A stretch of DNA of 64,000 nucleotides from Pseudomonadota bacterium (GCA_022566735.1 JADFIG010000001.1:186001-250000), one strand, 5' to 3'; counted from the stretch's first letter, positions 54,089-63,131 are shown. Made by a program: numbers and translations. Notes: generated from the letters alone by a model not told the origin.

Positions 54089-54676
54089 TCAGCCCTCCGT
54101 GCCGGTGTGGCCGTGGCTGGCGGGCTTGGCCGCACCGCGCTTGGCGATGCCGGTGAAGTCCAGCAGCTTGCCCACCTTGGCGCCCATCTTCATCAGCTTG
54201 GACAGCGTCTGCGCGTCCATGTGGCTGACCTCGTCGAACCACTGCGTCAGCTGCTCGATGAGGTCGTGCATCTCGCGCATGCGGGCCTGGGCGTGGGCGT
54301 CCTCGGGACTGGCGGGCTCCTGCAGCAACGCGTCGCGCAGCATGCTCAGCGTCGGCTCGATCTCGCGGCGACGGCGCTCCTCGGCCAGGCGGCGGAAGGT
54401 GTCCCAGGCGTTGCCCGAGGGTTCGAAGTACTCGCGGCGGTCACCCGGCATGTGCCGCAGCCGCACCAGGCGCCAGGCCTGCAGCTCTTTCAGGCCCATG
54501 CTGACGTTGGAGCGCGAAAAGCCCAGCGTCTCGGCCATCTCGTCGGCATGGATGGGCAGGGCCGACACGTAGATCAGGGCATAGATCTGCCCCACGGTGC
54601 GGTTGATGCCCCAGCGGCTGCCCATTTCGCCGAAGTGAGAGACAAAGCTGTGGGCAAGGGGGCTGAGCGTGGTCAT
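54089..54676 (-). CDS. GbsR/MarR family transcriptional regulator
   Basis: 195-aa winged-helix regulator of the GbsR branch of MarR-like proteins. Helix-turn-helix: HADEMAETLGFSRSNVSMGLKELQAWRLVRLRHMPGDRREYFEP. The C-terminal part is a helical dimerisation region with HMDAQTLSKLMKMGAKVGKLLDF. Preferred start ATG 54676 (the longer version begins with TTG at 54718). It lies 3 bp before cydA and is presumably the first gene of a gbsR-cydA-cydB operon. A 16-bp perfect palindrome 57-72 bp before the start codon is its likely operator. Confidence 0.88.
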   Translation of the reverse strand: MTTLSPLAHSFVSHFGEMGSRWGINRTVGQIYALIYVSALPIHADEMAETLGFSRSNVSMGLKELQAWRLVRLRHMPGDRREYFEPSGNAWDTFRRLAEERRRREIEPTLSMLRDALLQEPASPEDAHAQARMREMHDLIEQLTQWFDEVSHMDAQTLSKLMKMGAKVGKLLDFTGIAKRGAAKPASHGHTGTEG

Positions 54677-54732
54677 GGCGGGCCTCGAAACTTTCGGCAG
54701 GTGTTTGATGTGCGGCAATGGTATGTTGAAAG

Positions 54733-54759
54733 TTCAGTAATTACTGAAAATTCAGCAAT
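54733..54759. promoter_or_regulatory. candidate GbsR operator: palindrome plus third half-site
   Basis: Perfect 16-bp palindrome TTCAGTAATTACTGAA (54733-54748) followed directly by a third half-site TTCAGCAAT (54751-54759). The stretch is sharply AT-rich against the surroundings. It lies between the gbsR-cydAB operon and the divergent first PF10118 gene, so one regulator could control both directions. Confidence 0.65.
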
Positions 54760-54912
54760 AACCAAGGGCGCAGGCTGGGCATTGGCGGCAGCGCATGGCG
54801 GGGCGCACCTGTCGGCACTGATTCCCTGGTGTCATGCAGCATCCTGTGCGCGAGGCCGGCCGGTGCGCACAGTCACAGTCAGTTGACCCACCACACCCTG
54901 AGGAGACGCGCC

Positions 54913-55800
54913 ATGGCCCACCCGGTTGCACAGCACCCCATCGTTCCCCGCGAGCGCCTGCAGTTCGGCCTGGATGGCGACATCCCCAAGCACTGGTTCG
55001 GCGGCGACCCGTTCAAGACACGTTTCTGGGATGCGCTCTCGCTCATCTTCCCGCCCGGCGAGAAGTACTTCATGAACTGCGTGCGCGACTGGCGCGAGCA
55101 GATCTCCGACCCCCAGCTGCTGCAGGACATCAAGGACTTCAACCGCCAGGAAGCCCAGCACAGCCTGGTCCACCGCCAGGACAACGACCGCCTGCGCAAG
55201 CAGGGCGTGGACGTCGACCGCCTCAGCGACATGGTCGACACCATGCTCAATGGCGACTATCGCCGCCGCTACAGCCCCGGCTACAACATCGCCATCACCT
55301 CGGCGCTGGAGCACTTCACCTCCATCATCGCGCACAGCCTGTTCGACAAGCGCGACGTCATGAAGGAGGCCGACCACCGCGTGCGCGCCATGTACGCCTG
55401 GCACGCCATCGAGGAGGTCGAGCACAAGGGCGTGGCCTATGACGTGATGGTGGATTACGCCAAGGTGGGTTATGTCGGCCGCGTGTGGGGCCTGGTGCAC
55501 GCCTCGGTGATGTTCCCCATGACCATCTTCCGCGTGCAGCGCCAGCTGATGATCCACGACGGCTTCAGCCTGTCCCAGCGGCTCAAGCTCATGGCCAAGG
55601 GCCTGTGGTGGCTGCTCAAGCCCGGCGGCGTGCTGGCGCCCATGTACCGCCACTACATCACCTACTACAAGCCCGGCTACCACCCCTGGCAGGAGGCCGA
55701 ACAGCCCGGCTACGAGGAGTGGCTGGCCGCTTTCGAGCAGAACGGGAGCGACCCGGTCAAGGCCGCCGAACAGACGCGCCGGGACCTGGCCCTGGTCTGA
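54913..55800 (+). CDS. PF10118-type 'metal-dependent hydrolase', copy 1
   Basis: 295-aa protein of the family annotated as predicted metal-dependent hydrolase (COG3687/PF10118). Residues that could bind metal follow the order Glu50 (FPPGEKYF), Glu80-xx-His83 (RQEAQHS), Glu133 (ALEHFT), Glu168-xx-His171 (IEEVEHKGVAYDV): the E, ExxH, E, ExxH series of ferritin/R2-like diiron proteins. A C-terminal hydrophobic helix (VWGLVHASVMFPMTIF) and the motif YKPGYHPWQE follow. GGAG lies ~8 nt before the ATG 54913. Neighbour 142 bp downstream is a close paralogue; two AraC genes follow. Enzymatic activity unknown. Confidence 0.85.
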   Translation: MAHPVAQHPIVPRERLQFGLDGDIPKHWFGGDPFKTRFWDALSLIFPPGEKYFMNCVRDWREQISDPQLLQDIKDFNRQEAQHSLVHRQDNDRLRKQGVDVDRLSDMVDTMLNGDYRRRYSPGYNIAITSALEHFTSIIAHSLFDKRDVMKEADHRVRAMYAWHAIEEVEHKGVAYDVMVDYAKVGYVGRVWGLVHASVMFPMTIFRVQRQLMIHDGFSLSQRLKLMAKGLWWLLKPGGVLAPMYRHYITYYKPGYHPWQEAEQPGYEEWLAAFEQNGSDPVKAAEQTRRDLALV

Positions 55801-55942
55801 GCGGGGCGCGCGCGGCTTGAGTGAAAACCCTGTGCGGCGGGTGTCGTTGCCGAAACCCTGATGTCACCCGACATCCTGTCGAGCGATCCCACCGTTTCTT
55901 ACGATGCATGCATCCCGGAGACAAACCACAGAGGATCACAAC

Positions 55943-56833
55943 ATGGCACCTCAATCCGACATGCAGCACCCCATCGTGCCGCGCGAAAAACTGGACTTCG
56001 GCCTGGATGACAGCATCCCCAAGCACTGGTTCGGTGGCGATGCTTTCAAGACCCGTTTCTTCGACGCGATGTCCCTGATCTTCCCGCCCGGCGAGAAGTT
56101 CTTCATGGTCACCGTGCGCGACTTCCGCGACCGCGTCAGCGACCCCAGGCTGCTGAAGGACATCAAGGACTTCAACCGCCAGGAAGCCCAGCACAGCCTG
56201 GTGCACAACCAGTACAACGACCTGCTGCGCAAGCAGGGCATGCCGGTGGACAAGCTGATCGGCTGGCTGGACTGGCTGCTGTTCGACAAGTACCGCAGCC
56301 GCCACAGCCGCGAGTACACCCTGGCCATCACCGGCGCGCTGGAGCACTTCACCGCCCTGGGCGCCCACGCCATGTTCGACGAGCGCGACATCATGGGCGA
56401 CGCCCACCCCAATGTGCGCGCCATGTACGCCTGGCACGCCATCGAGGAAGTCGAGCACAAGGGCGTGGCCTACGACGTGATGGTCGATTACGCCAAGGTC
56501 GGCTACTTCAAGCGCATCGGCGCCCTCATCCACGCCACCTTCATGTTCCCGTACGTGATCTTCAAGTTCACCAACGAGATGCTCAAGGCCGATGGCTTCA
56601 GCTTCCTGCAGCGCCTGAAACTCCATGCCAAGGGCGTGTGGTGGCTGCTCAAGCCCGGTGGCTTTGCCGCGCCCCTGCACAAGCACTACATCCAGTACTA
56701 CAAGCCCGGCTACCACCCCTGGCAGGAAACCGAACAGCCTGGCTACGAAGAGTGGCTGCGCGGTTTTGCCAAGGGTGGCAACCCTGTGGAAGCCAGCGAG
56801 CTGATGCGTGCGGATCTGGCAGCAGCCCGCTGA
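55943..56833 (+). CDS. PF10118-type 'metal-dependent hydrolase', copy 2
   Basis: 296-aa paralogue of the preceding gene, sharing long identical blocks (for example DIKDFNRQEAQHSLVH and WHAIEEVEHKGVAYDVMVDY). Candidate ligands: Glu51, Glu81-xx-His84, Glu134 and Glu169-xx-His172, in the same order as copy 1. Divergence is greatest at ~95-125 and at the C-terminus. Start ATG 55943, with GAGGA ~9 nt upstream; the ORF-track start at 55904 is less likely. It is followed by a hairpin with a T-tract. The pair looks like an old tandem duplication, retained because the copies differ in role or regulation. Confidence 0.85.
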   Translation: MAPQSDMQHPIVPREKLDFGLDDSIPKHWFGGDAFKTRFFDAMSLIFPPGEKFFMVTVRDFRDRVSDPRLLKDIKDFNRQEAQHSLVHNQYNDLLRKQGMPVDKLIGWLDWLLFDKYRSRHSREYTLAITGALEHFTALGAHAMFDERDIMGDAHPNVRAMYAWHAIEEVEHKGVAYDVMVDYAKVGYFKRIGALIHATFMFPYVIFKFTNEMLKADGFSFLQRLKLHAKGVWWLLKPGGFAAPLHKHYIQYYKPGYHPWQETEQPGYEEWLRGFAKGGNPVEASELMRADLAAAR

Positions 56834-56879
56834 GCGTCGCGCGAATTCCCCGCGTGCCTGACCCGTCGTTGGTAGACTT

Positions 56880-56913
56880 CGGCACACCTGTTTTGGGTGT
56901 GCCGATTTCCTTT
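56880..56913 (+). terminator. hairpin terminator after the PF10118 pair
   Basis: CGGCACACC (56880-56888) pairs perfectly with GGTGTGCCG (56896-56904), 7-nt T-rich loop, followed by ATTTCCTTT. It ends only 10 nt before the AraC start chosen here; if that start is right, the same stem lies in the AraC 5' leader. Confidence 0.65.
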
Positions 56914-57978
56914 ATGCGCATTCCTCTTCCCTCTGCGGCCATGCTGGAGGCCATGGGTATCAAGCCCATCCCCTTGTTCATGCTGTCGGCCTGGATCAAG
57001 GCCGGCGCCAAGTGCGGGTTCAATGTCCAGCCCCTGTTCAAAGAGGCGGGCATCAAGATCGACCTGATCCGTCTGGAAGACGCCCGGGTCTCGCCGCTGC
57101 AGCTGATCTCCCTGCTGGAGCAATGCGTCGCCCTGTCGCCCGACAAGCACTTCCCCTTCGTGCTGGGCGACACCTTCGCCTTCGAGTCCCTGCCCGAGTT
57201 CGAAACCCTGCTGACCACCAGCCCGACGCTGCGGGATGCCTTGCGCGTGGCCGACATGGCCAAGCGCATGGTCCTGCCCTGGCTGACGCTGGACGTCAAG
57301 GAAGAGGGCGAGCTGGCCCGCGTGTGCGTGGGCTTCGACGTGCCCGTGCCCCATGTCGCGGCCTACGGCCTGCCCCTGCACCTGGTGACGGAAGCCATCC
57401 TGGCGTGCATCCGCAAGTTCGGGCGCACGCTGCAGGGCTCGGAGCAGGGCTTCGTGGGCGTCACCGTCAAGCGGCCGCCGCCGAGCTATGCGGACAAGTT
57501 CGAGGCCTTCTTCGGCTTCCCCGTGAGCTTCAATGCGCCTGCCGATGCACTCGTCTTCGAGCGCCGCATCCTCGACCTGCCGCTGGAAGGCGCCTTCCCG
57601 GCCTTGCACGAGCAGGCCCAGTTCCTGGCCGAGCAGCGCCTGGGCAAGGAAGCACGCCGCCAGGGCGTGGCCGCCGAGATCGAGGAGCTCATCACCCGCG
57701 AGCCCAACCTGCTGGCCCTCGGTGTGGAGGACATGGCCGACCGCCTCAGCCTCCATCCCCGCACCCTGCAGCGCAGGCTCAAGGACGAGAACGACAGCTA
57801 CCTGCACGTTCAGGCCCGCATGCGCCACCGCCTGGCCTGTCAGTGGCTGCGTCAGGGCGATGTGTCCATCGACGACATCAGCGCGCGCCTGGGCTTCTCG
57901 GACCGCCGCGCCTTCACCGCCGCGTTCAAGCGCTGGGAAGGCACCACGCCCAGCGCCTGGCGCGAACAGCAGGCCTGA
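56914..57978 (+). CDS. AraC family transcriptional regulator, copy 1
   Basis: 354-aa regulator with an N-terminal Arabinose_bd-type (PF12625-like) domain (~15-215; HFPFVLGDTFAFESLPEFETL) and a C-terminal AraC/XylS double helix-turn-helix (LGVEDMADRLSLHPRTLQRRLKDEN; ISARLGFSDRRAFTAAFKRWEGTTPSAWR). The family controls amino acid, lipid or aromatic metabolism. Start is uncertain: ATG 56914 has no Shine-Dalgarno and the later ATGs 56941 and 56953 are possible. It follows the PF10118 pair, and the next AraC gene is a paralogue. Confidence 0.9.
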   Translation: MRIPLPSAAMLEAMGIKPIPLFMLSAWIKAGAKCGFNVQPLFKEAGIKIDLIRLEDARVSPLQLISLLEQCVALSPDKHFPFVLGDTFAFESLPEFETLLTTSPTLRDALRVADMAKRMVLPWLTLDVKEEGELARVCVGFDVPVPHVAAYGLPLHLVTEAILACIRKFGRTLQGSEQGFVGVTVKRPPPSYADKFEAFFGFPVSFNAPADALVFERRILDLPLEGAFPALHEQAQFLAEQRLGKEARRQGVAAEIEELITREPNLLALGVEDMADRLSLHPRTLQRRLKDENDSYLHVQARMRHRLACQWLRQGDVSIDDISARLGFSDRRAFTAAFKRWEGTTPSAWREQQA

Positions 57979-57996
57979 GCTGGTTTGCGGTCGGGC

Positions 57997-58024
57997 GCAC
58001 ACGCGCGGTTCGAAGCGCGTGTGC
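57997..58024. terminator. 10-bp stem-loop between the two AraC genes
   Basis: GCACACGCGC pairs perfectly with GCGCGTGTGC across an 8-nt loop, ~20 bp after the first AraC stop. No clear T-run follows, so it may be a weak or Rho-dependent terminator, or an mRNA-stabilising stem. A second inverted repeat (TGCGATG...CATCGCA) lies at ~58037-58064. Confidence 0.5.
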
Positions 58025-58160
58025 ATCCGTTGTGCGTGCGATGTTTCTCGATGCGTCCATCGCAAGCATCTGCACCAGGGCGCACGCCATATGCGTAGCA
58101 ACGAGCCCATCATTTGGGTGGTCGTGTCGCACGTTCGTCCTTGTTGGCATCCGGCGTTCC

Positions 58161-58189
58161 TTGTGCGGGGTCAAAACGTCACATAGATT
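58161..58189 (+). promoter_or_regulatory. possible sigma-70 promoter of AraC copy 2
   Basis: TTGTGC and TAGATT are separated by exactly 17 bp, ~56 bp before the second AraC start. The AT-rich patch (58171-58220) in an otherwise GC-rich region supports it. Confidence 0.5.
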
Positions 58190-58244
58190 AGTCTTCAGCC
58201 AGCCGTTTGGCTGATCGTTAATCGATACCGGCGTACGTCCCGCT

Positions 58245-59300
58245 ATGCAACCTCGGCAGTCCTCCTCTCTCGCGCCTGTCCCCGTGCCTGCTCTCGGCAG
58301 CTGGCGTCAGGCCGCCTCGGCGTGCGGCTTCACCATCGACCCGGTCTTGCGCGAAGTGGGCATCAACCCCCACGACCCGCAAGTGCCCTTGCGTGTGACG
58401 CCCGCCAACCTGTTCAAGGCCTTCTCGATGTGTGTGGAGCGTGCGCGCGGCCACCACTTCCCTTTCGCCCTGGGCGAGAACTTCGTCTTCGAACACTTCA
58501 CCGAGTTCGATGCCTTCATCGACTCCTGCTCGACCATCCGCGAGATCCTGGAGCTCGCCGGCTGGGCCCGCGAGTTGCTCACGCCGTGGATGGCCCTGCG
58601 CCTGGACGAGTTCGGCGCCGAGGCCCACATCCGTGTGGTGATGACGGTGCCCGACCAGGATCCCGCCGAGCTGTGCCACGTGCGCGAGGTGCTGCTGGCC
58701 GCCATCCACCAGTTGCTGCGCCGTGCCTCCCACAACGCCCACATCCTGCTGTCCGTGCGCATGGCCGGGCCTGTGCCCGCCCATCCCGAAAAGTACGCCG
58801 AGCACTTCGGTGTGCCTGTGAGCTTCAACGAGGAGACCGACGCGCTGGTCATGGACCGCCGCTGGCTCGACCAGCCGCTCAACGCACCGCCGCCCCAGGC
58901 CCTGACCGAAGCCCGCCAGCGCATCGAACGCCGGCTCAACCAGGAAGGCGCGGAGCGCCACATCGTCGACGAGGTCCGCTGGGCCCTGGAGCGCCGTCCC
59001 GAGTTGCTGCGCGAGGGCCTGGAGGCCACCGCCGTTGCGCTGGGCCTGCACCCCCGCACCCTGCAGCGCCGCCTGCAGGCCGAGGGCGTGAAGTACGTCG
59101 ACATCCAGTCGGAAGCCAAGTGCCACCGCGCCCAGATCATGCTGCGCCGCCGCGCCATCAGCATGGAGTCGATCAGCGAGGAGCTGGGCTTCTCCGACCG
59201 CCGCGCCTTCACCTTCGCCTTCAAGCGCTGGATGGGCGTGTCGCCCAGCGTCTACCGCAGCCGCCTGAGCAGCGGCCACGGCGTTGCACTCAGCGCCTGA
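58245..59300 (+). CDS. AraC family transcriptional regulator, copy 2
   Basis: 351-aa paralogue of the preceding regulator: same Arabinose_bd-type N-terminal domain (HFPFALGENFVFEHFTEFDAF, matching the sister gene), same linker length and C-terminal helix-turn-helix (VALGLHPRTLQRRLQAEGVKY; ISEELGFSDRRAFTFAFKRWMGVSPSVYR). Has its own candidate promoter. The 266-bp spacer holds two stem-loops. Its target may be the PF10118 pair, but nothing in the sequence proves this. Codon use resembles neighbours, so recent acquisition is unlikely. Confidence 0.9.
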   Translation: MQPRQSSSLAPVPVPALGSWRQAASACGFTIDPVLREVGINPHDPQVPLRVTPANLFKAFSMCVERARGHHFPFALGENFVFEHFTEFDAFIDSCSTIREILELAGWARELLTPWMALRLDEFGAEAHIRVVMTVPDQDPAELCHVREVLLAAIHQLLRRASHNAHILLSVRMAGPVPAHPEKYAEHFGVPVSFNEETDALVMDRRWLDQPLNAPPPQALTEARQRIERRLNQEGAERHIVDEVRWALERRPELLREGLEATAVALGLHPRTLQRRLQAEGVKYVDIQSEAKCHRAQIMLRRRAISMESISEELGFSDRRAFTFAFKRWMGVSPSVYRSRLSSGHGVALSA

Positions 59301-59411
59301 ACGAGCGCCTGAATGATCACCTCGATGCGCTTCTGGATGCGGCTCCGGGTTGGCACCACCTGAGCGGGGCAGGGCGGGCCGGCATGGCGCGGGCCTGCTA
59401 GAGTCGGGCCC

Positions 59412-60635
59412 ATGTCAGAACGCGCAGATCTCCACGGCCGGCACATCGTGCTGGGCCTGTCCGGCGGCATCGCCTGCTACAAATCGGCCGAGCTGGTGCG
59501 CCTGCTCACCAAGGCCGGCGCCACCGTGCAGGTGCTCATGACCGAGGCGGCCCAAGCCTTCATCACCCCGGTGACGATGCAGGCCCTCTCCGGGCGCCCG
59601 GTCTACACCAGCCAGTGGGACGCCCGCGAGGGCAACAACATGGCCCACATCAACCTGGGCCGCGAGGCGGATGCGGTGCTGATCGCGCCGGCCAGCGCCG
59701 ACTTCATCGCGCGCCTGGCCCAGGGCCGGGCCGATGAACTGCTCAGCCTGCTGTGCCTGGCCCGCCCGCGCGAGCGCTGTGCGCTGCTGGTCGCCCCGGC
59801 CATGAACCGCGAGATGTGGTCGCACCCGGCCACGCAACGCAACATCGCGCAGCTCCAGGCCGATGGCGCGCAGCTGCTGGGCCCCGACAGCGGCGACCAG
59901 GCCTGCGGCGAGGTGGGTGACGGCCGCATGCTGGCGCCCGAGGACATCCTCGAAGAGCTCATCGCCTTCTTCCAGCCCAAGGTGCTGGCGGGACAGCGCC
60001 TGCTCGTCACCGCGGGCCCGACCTTCGAGCCCATCGACCCGGTGCGCGGCATCACCAACCATTCGAGCGGCAAGATGGGTTTTGCCATCGCCCGTGCGGC
60101 CCGCGAGGCCGGCGCCGAAGTCACGCTCGTGGCCGGTCCCGTGCACCTGCCCACGCCCCGAGGCGTGCGCCGCATCGACGTGATGACCGCCCAGCAGATG
60201 TTCGACACGGTGCTGCCGCTGGCCGCGCAGCATGGCGTCTTCGTGGCCACCGCGGCCGTGGCCGACTGGCGCCCGGCCTCGCTGGCCGAGCACAAGATCA
60301 AGAAAGATGGCAAGAAGCAGGTGCCCAGCTTCGAGCTCACCGAGAACCCGGACATCCTGGCCACCGTGGCCTTGCTGGCCCAGCCGCCGTACTGCGTGGG
60401 CTTCGCGGCGGAAAGCGAGCACCTGCTGGAACACGCCCGCGCCAAGCTGCAGCGCAAGCGCATCCCGCTGATCGTCGGCAACCTGGGGCCGGCCACCTTC
60501 GGGCGCGACGACAATGCCCTGCTGCTGGTCGATGCCCACAGCGAGCACCCGCTGCCGCCCGACGGCAGCCAGGCCGACAAGCTCACGCTGGCCCGGGCCT
60601 TGATGGCCGAACTGGCCCGTCGCCTGGCGGCCTGA
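59412..60635 (+). CDS. coaBC: bifunctional phosphopantothenoylcysteine decarboxylase / phosphopantothenate-cysteine ligase
   Basis: 407-aa Dfp/CoaBC, performing two successive steps of coenzyme A synthesis. N-terminal FMN-dependent decarboxylase (~10-190): [16 protein letters not shown], catalytic His79 in [20 protein letters not shown] and [10 protein letters not shown] with the active Cys. C-terminal CTP-dependent ligase (~190-405): [25 protein letters not shown] and [11 protein letters not shown]. It is followed 83 bp later by dut, the usual proteobacterial order. Confidence 0.96.
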   Translation: MSERADLHGRHIVLGLSGGIACYKSAELVRLLTKAGATVQVLMTEAAQAFITPVTMQALSGRPVYTSQWDAREGNNMAHINLGREADAVLIAPASADFIARLAQGRADELLSLLCLARPRERCALLVAPAMNREMWSHPATQRNIAQLQADGAQLLGPDSGDQACGEVGDGRMLAPEDILEELIAFFQPKVLAGQRLLVTAGPTFEPIDPVRGITNHSSGKMGFAIARAAREAGAEVTLVAGPVHLPTPRGVRRIDVMTAQQMFDTVLPLAAQHGVFVATAAVADWRPASLAEHKIKKDGKKQVPSFELTENPDILATVALLAQPPYCVGFAAESEHLLEHARAKLQRKRIPLIVGNLGPATFGRDDNALLLVDAHSEHPLPPDGSQADKLTLARALMAELARRLAA

Positions 60636-60718
60636 GGTCCTTCGCCTGCCACGCACACGCCCCCAGCGCCCTTCATCCCCATTTTTTTCGCAGGCCGCCG
60701 GGCTTGCGCGACATCCCC

Positions 60719-61168
60719 ATGACCACCGTTGACATCCGCATCCTGGACCCCCGCATGGCCGAGGCCCTGCCGGCTTACGCCACGCCGGGCAGCGCCGGCC
60801 TCGACCTGCGCGCCTGCATCGACGAGGCCCTGGTGCTGGAGCCGGGCCAGGCCCAGCTCATCCCCACCGGGCTGTCCATGCACCTGGGCGATCCCGGGCT
60901 GGCGGCCATGATCCTGCCGCGCTCCGGCCTGGGCCACAAGCAGGGCATCGTGCTGGGCAACCTGGTCGGCCTGATCGACTCGGACTACCAGGGCCCCTTG
61001 ATGGTCAGTTGCTGGAACCGCGGCAGCCAGGCCTTCACCATCCAGCCGATGGAGCGCATCGCGCAGATGGTCATCGTGCCTGTGGTGCAGGCGACGTTCC
61101 GGCTCGTCGACAGCTTCGAGGCCAGCGAGCGCGGAGAGGGCGGCTTCGGCTCGACCGGGCGCGGCTGA
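60719..61168 (+). CDS. dut: dUTP diphosphatase
   Basis: 149-aa trimeric dUTPase hydrolysing dUTP to dUMP. All five conserved motifs are seen: [43 protein letters not shown] and [11 protein letters not shown]. Start at ATG 60719 gives the usual length; the ORF-track TTG at 60704 adds MRDIP only. Situated after coaBC as in E. coli, with an 83-bp gap that includes an A/T-rich tract (ATTTTTTTC). Confidence 0.96.
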   Translation: MTTVDIRILDPRMAEALPAYATPGSAGLDLRACIDEALVLEPGQAQLIPTGLSMHLGDPGLAAMILPRSGLGHKQGIVLGNLVGLIDSDYQGPLMVSCWNRGSQAFTIQPMERIAQMVIVPVVQATFRLVDSFEASERGEGGFGSTGRG

Positions 61169-61248
61169 GGGGCGCTGTCGGACTTCGGGGCTGACCGACG
61201 TTGCGCCTGGGGGGCAGACTGCGGCCGGCTGCCGCAGCCCTGGCGCGC

Positions 61249-61770
61249 TCAGTGCAGCGTGCTGCCTTCCGGCGTCGACGGCCCGAGCGACAGCGGCGAC
61301 AGCGCCACCGAGCCTTGCTCGACCTCGTCTTGCGTGGCGGGGCGAACGTCGCAGACCTTGAGCGTCAGGTTCAGGGAGATGCCGGCCAGCGGGTGGTTGC
61401 CGTCCAGCACGACATGGGTGTCGTAGACCTCGGTGACCGTGTAGATCGCATCCTTGGGCAGGTCCGGGGTGGTGCTGCCTTCGGGCGGGCCTTCGAACTG
61501 CATGCCCTCGCCCACGGCGTCGGGGAAGATGTCGCGGGCTTCGAAGAAGACCAGTTCGGCGTGGTAGTCGCCAAAGGCCTGCTCGGGCTCCAGGTGCAGG
61601 TGGGCTTCGAAGCCCGCGGTCTGGCCGATCAGGGTCTGCTCGACCTTGGCCAGCAGGTCGTCACCGCCCAGCAGGAATTCCATGGGCTCGGCCAGCTCGT
61701 CGATGAGTTGGCCCTGGGCGTCTTCAAGGCGCCACGTCAGGCTGACAACGCAGGGGGAGGAGATGATCAT
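61249..61770 (-). CDS. FKBP-type peptidyl-prolyl isomerase (SlyD-like)
   Basis: 173-aa cytoplasmic FKBP-fold protein of the SlyD/FkpB group. An FKBP half (WRLEDAQGQLIDELAEPMEFLLGGDDLLAKVEQTLIGQTAG) is followed by a long insert-in-flap domain (EQAFGDYHAELVFFEARDIFP) and the conserved VVLDGNHPLAGISLNLTLKV. The histidine-rich metal-binding tail of E. coli SlyD is missing. Upstream it is divergent from roxA. Function: protein folding, perhaps with chaperone activity in the insert domain. Confidence 0.87.
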   Translation of the reverse strand: MIISSPCVVSLTWRLEDAQGQLIDELAEPMEFLLGGDDLLAKVEQTLIGQTAGFEAHLHLEPEQAFGDYHAELVFFEARDIFPDAVGEGMQFEGPPEGSTTPDLPKDAIYTVTEVYDTHVVLDGNHPLAGISLNLTLKVCDVRPATQDEVEQGSVALSPLSLGPSTPEGSTLH

Positions 61771-61872
61771 GCCCGGATCATCTCATGAAGCGCCTTTGCA
61801 GCACTTTTGCGCCTGCGCAGACACTGCACAAGGCGGCACGCACAAGCCTCGCGGACGCTTCACAATGGCGGC

Positions 61873-63090
61873 ATGAACGCCCCCGCCTCGACCCCGCCCT
61901 CGCCCCCGTCTCCCGACACGCCGACGCCCCTGCTGGGCGGCCTGACGCCGCGCACCTTCATGCGCCGCCACTGGCAGAAAAAGCCTTTGCTCATCCGCAA
62001 CGCGGTGCCCGGCGCCCAGCCGCCGCTGGACCGGGCGTCGCTGTTTGCCCTGGCCGGGCAGGAGGATGTCGAGTCGCGGCTCATCGTCCAGCAGCGTTTC
62101 GCACCGGTGAAGGCGCCAGCGAAAGCCGCGGCCAAGGCCTCCTCCGCCGGGCCCGCGGATGCCGGCTGGTCGCTGCAGCACGGCCCCTTCGCGCGACGCG
62201 CCCTGCCGCCGCTGCAGCAGCCCGGCTGGACCTTGCTGGTGCAAGGGCTGGACCTGCATGTGCCGGCCGCGCACGAGTTGCTGCAGCGTTTCCGCTTCGT
62301 GCCCGATGCCCGCCTGGACGACCTGATGATCTCCTACGCCACCGAAGGCGGCGGGGTCGGCCCGCACTACGACTCCTATGACGTGTTCTTGCTGCAAGTG
62401 CATGGCCAGCGCCGCTGGCGCATCGGGCGGCTCAAGGACGACAGCCTGCAGCCGGATGTGCCGCTGAAGATCCTGAGCAACTTCGAGCCCGAGCACGAGT
62501 ACCTGCTGGAGCCCGGCGACATGCTCTACCTGCCGCCCATGTGGGCGCACGACGGCATCGCCCAGGGCGAGTGCATGACCTGCTCGATCGGTTTCCGCGT
62601 GCCCGAGGCGACCGAGTTGGCGCGCGAGGTGCTCATCCGCTTCGTCGAGGAACTCGACAGCGAAGCCCCCCGCCGCCTCTACCGCGACCCCAAGCAGGAC
62701 GCCACCGACACGCCCGGCCTGGTGCCCGAGGCTCTGGAACATTTCGCCGCCGAGGCCATCGAGCGCCTGCTCAAGGACCGCGACGGGCTGCGCTCGGCCC
62801 TGGGCGAGATCCTCACCGAGCCCAAGCCGCGCGTGTGGTTCGAGGGGGGCGAGTCCCTGCCCGAGGGGGTGGGGGTGCGCCTGAACGCCCGCACCCGCAT
62901 GGTCTACGACGGTCAGCGTGTGTTCGCCAACGGCGAATCCTGGCGCGCCGCCGGGCAGGACGCCCGCATGCTGCGCGAACTGGCCGACCAGCGCTGGCTG
63001 AGTGCCAGAACGGTGGCCCGCGCCAGCACGGCCTTGCGCGAACTGCTGGACCAGTGGTCGGAGGACGGCTGGCTGCATCCGCTGCCGTGA
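61873..63090 (+). CDS. ribosomal protein uL16 3-hydroxylase-like JmjC/cupin protein
   Basis: 405-aa 2-oxoglutarate/Fe(II) oxygenase of the YcfD/RoxA family, which hydroxylates an arginine of ribosomal protein uL16. N-terminal FMRRHWQKKPLLIRNAV; the iron-binding His-x-Asp is in GPHYDSYDVFLLQVHGQRRWRIG; the distal His in MWAHDGIAQGECMTCSIGFR. The C-terminal winged-helix/dimerisation part is ~270-405. A ~20-residue Ala/Lys insert (KAPAKAAAKASSAG) is unusual. Start ATG 61873. Confidence 0.88.
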   Translation: MNAPASTPPSPPSPDTPTPLLGGLTPRTFMRRHWQKKPLLIRNAVPGAQPPLDRASLFALAGQEDVESRLIVQQRFAPVKAPAKAAAKASSAGPADAGWSLQHGPFARRALPPLQQPGWTLLVQGLDLHVPAAHELLQRFRFVPDARLDDLMISYATEGGGVGPHYDSYDVFLLQVHGQRRWRIGRLKDDSLQPDVPLKILSNFEPEHEYLLEPGDMLYLPPMWAHDGIAQGECMTCSIGFRVPEATELAREVLIRFVEELDSEAPRRLYRDPKQDATDTPGLVPEALEHFAAEAIERLLKDRDGLRSALGEILTEPKPRVWFEGGESLPEGVGVRLNARTRMVYDGQRVFANGESWRAAGQDARMLRELADQRWLSARTVARASTALRELLDQWSEDGWLHPLP

Positions 63091-63131
63091 CGCCCGTCTG
63101 ACAGACCCCGCCATCCATCCGGAGCATCGAC

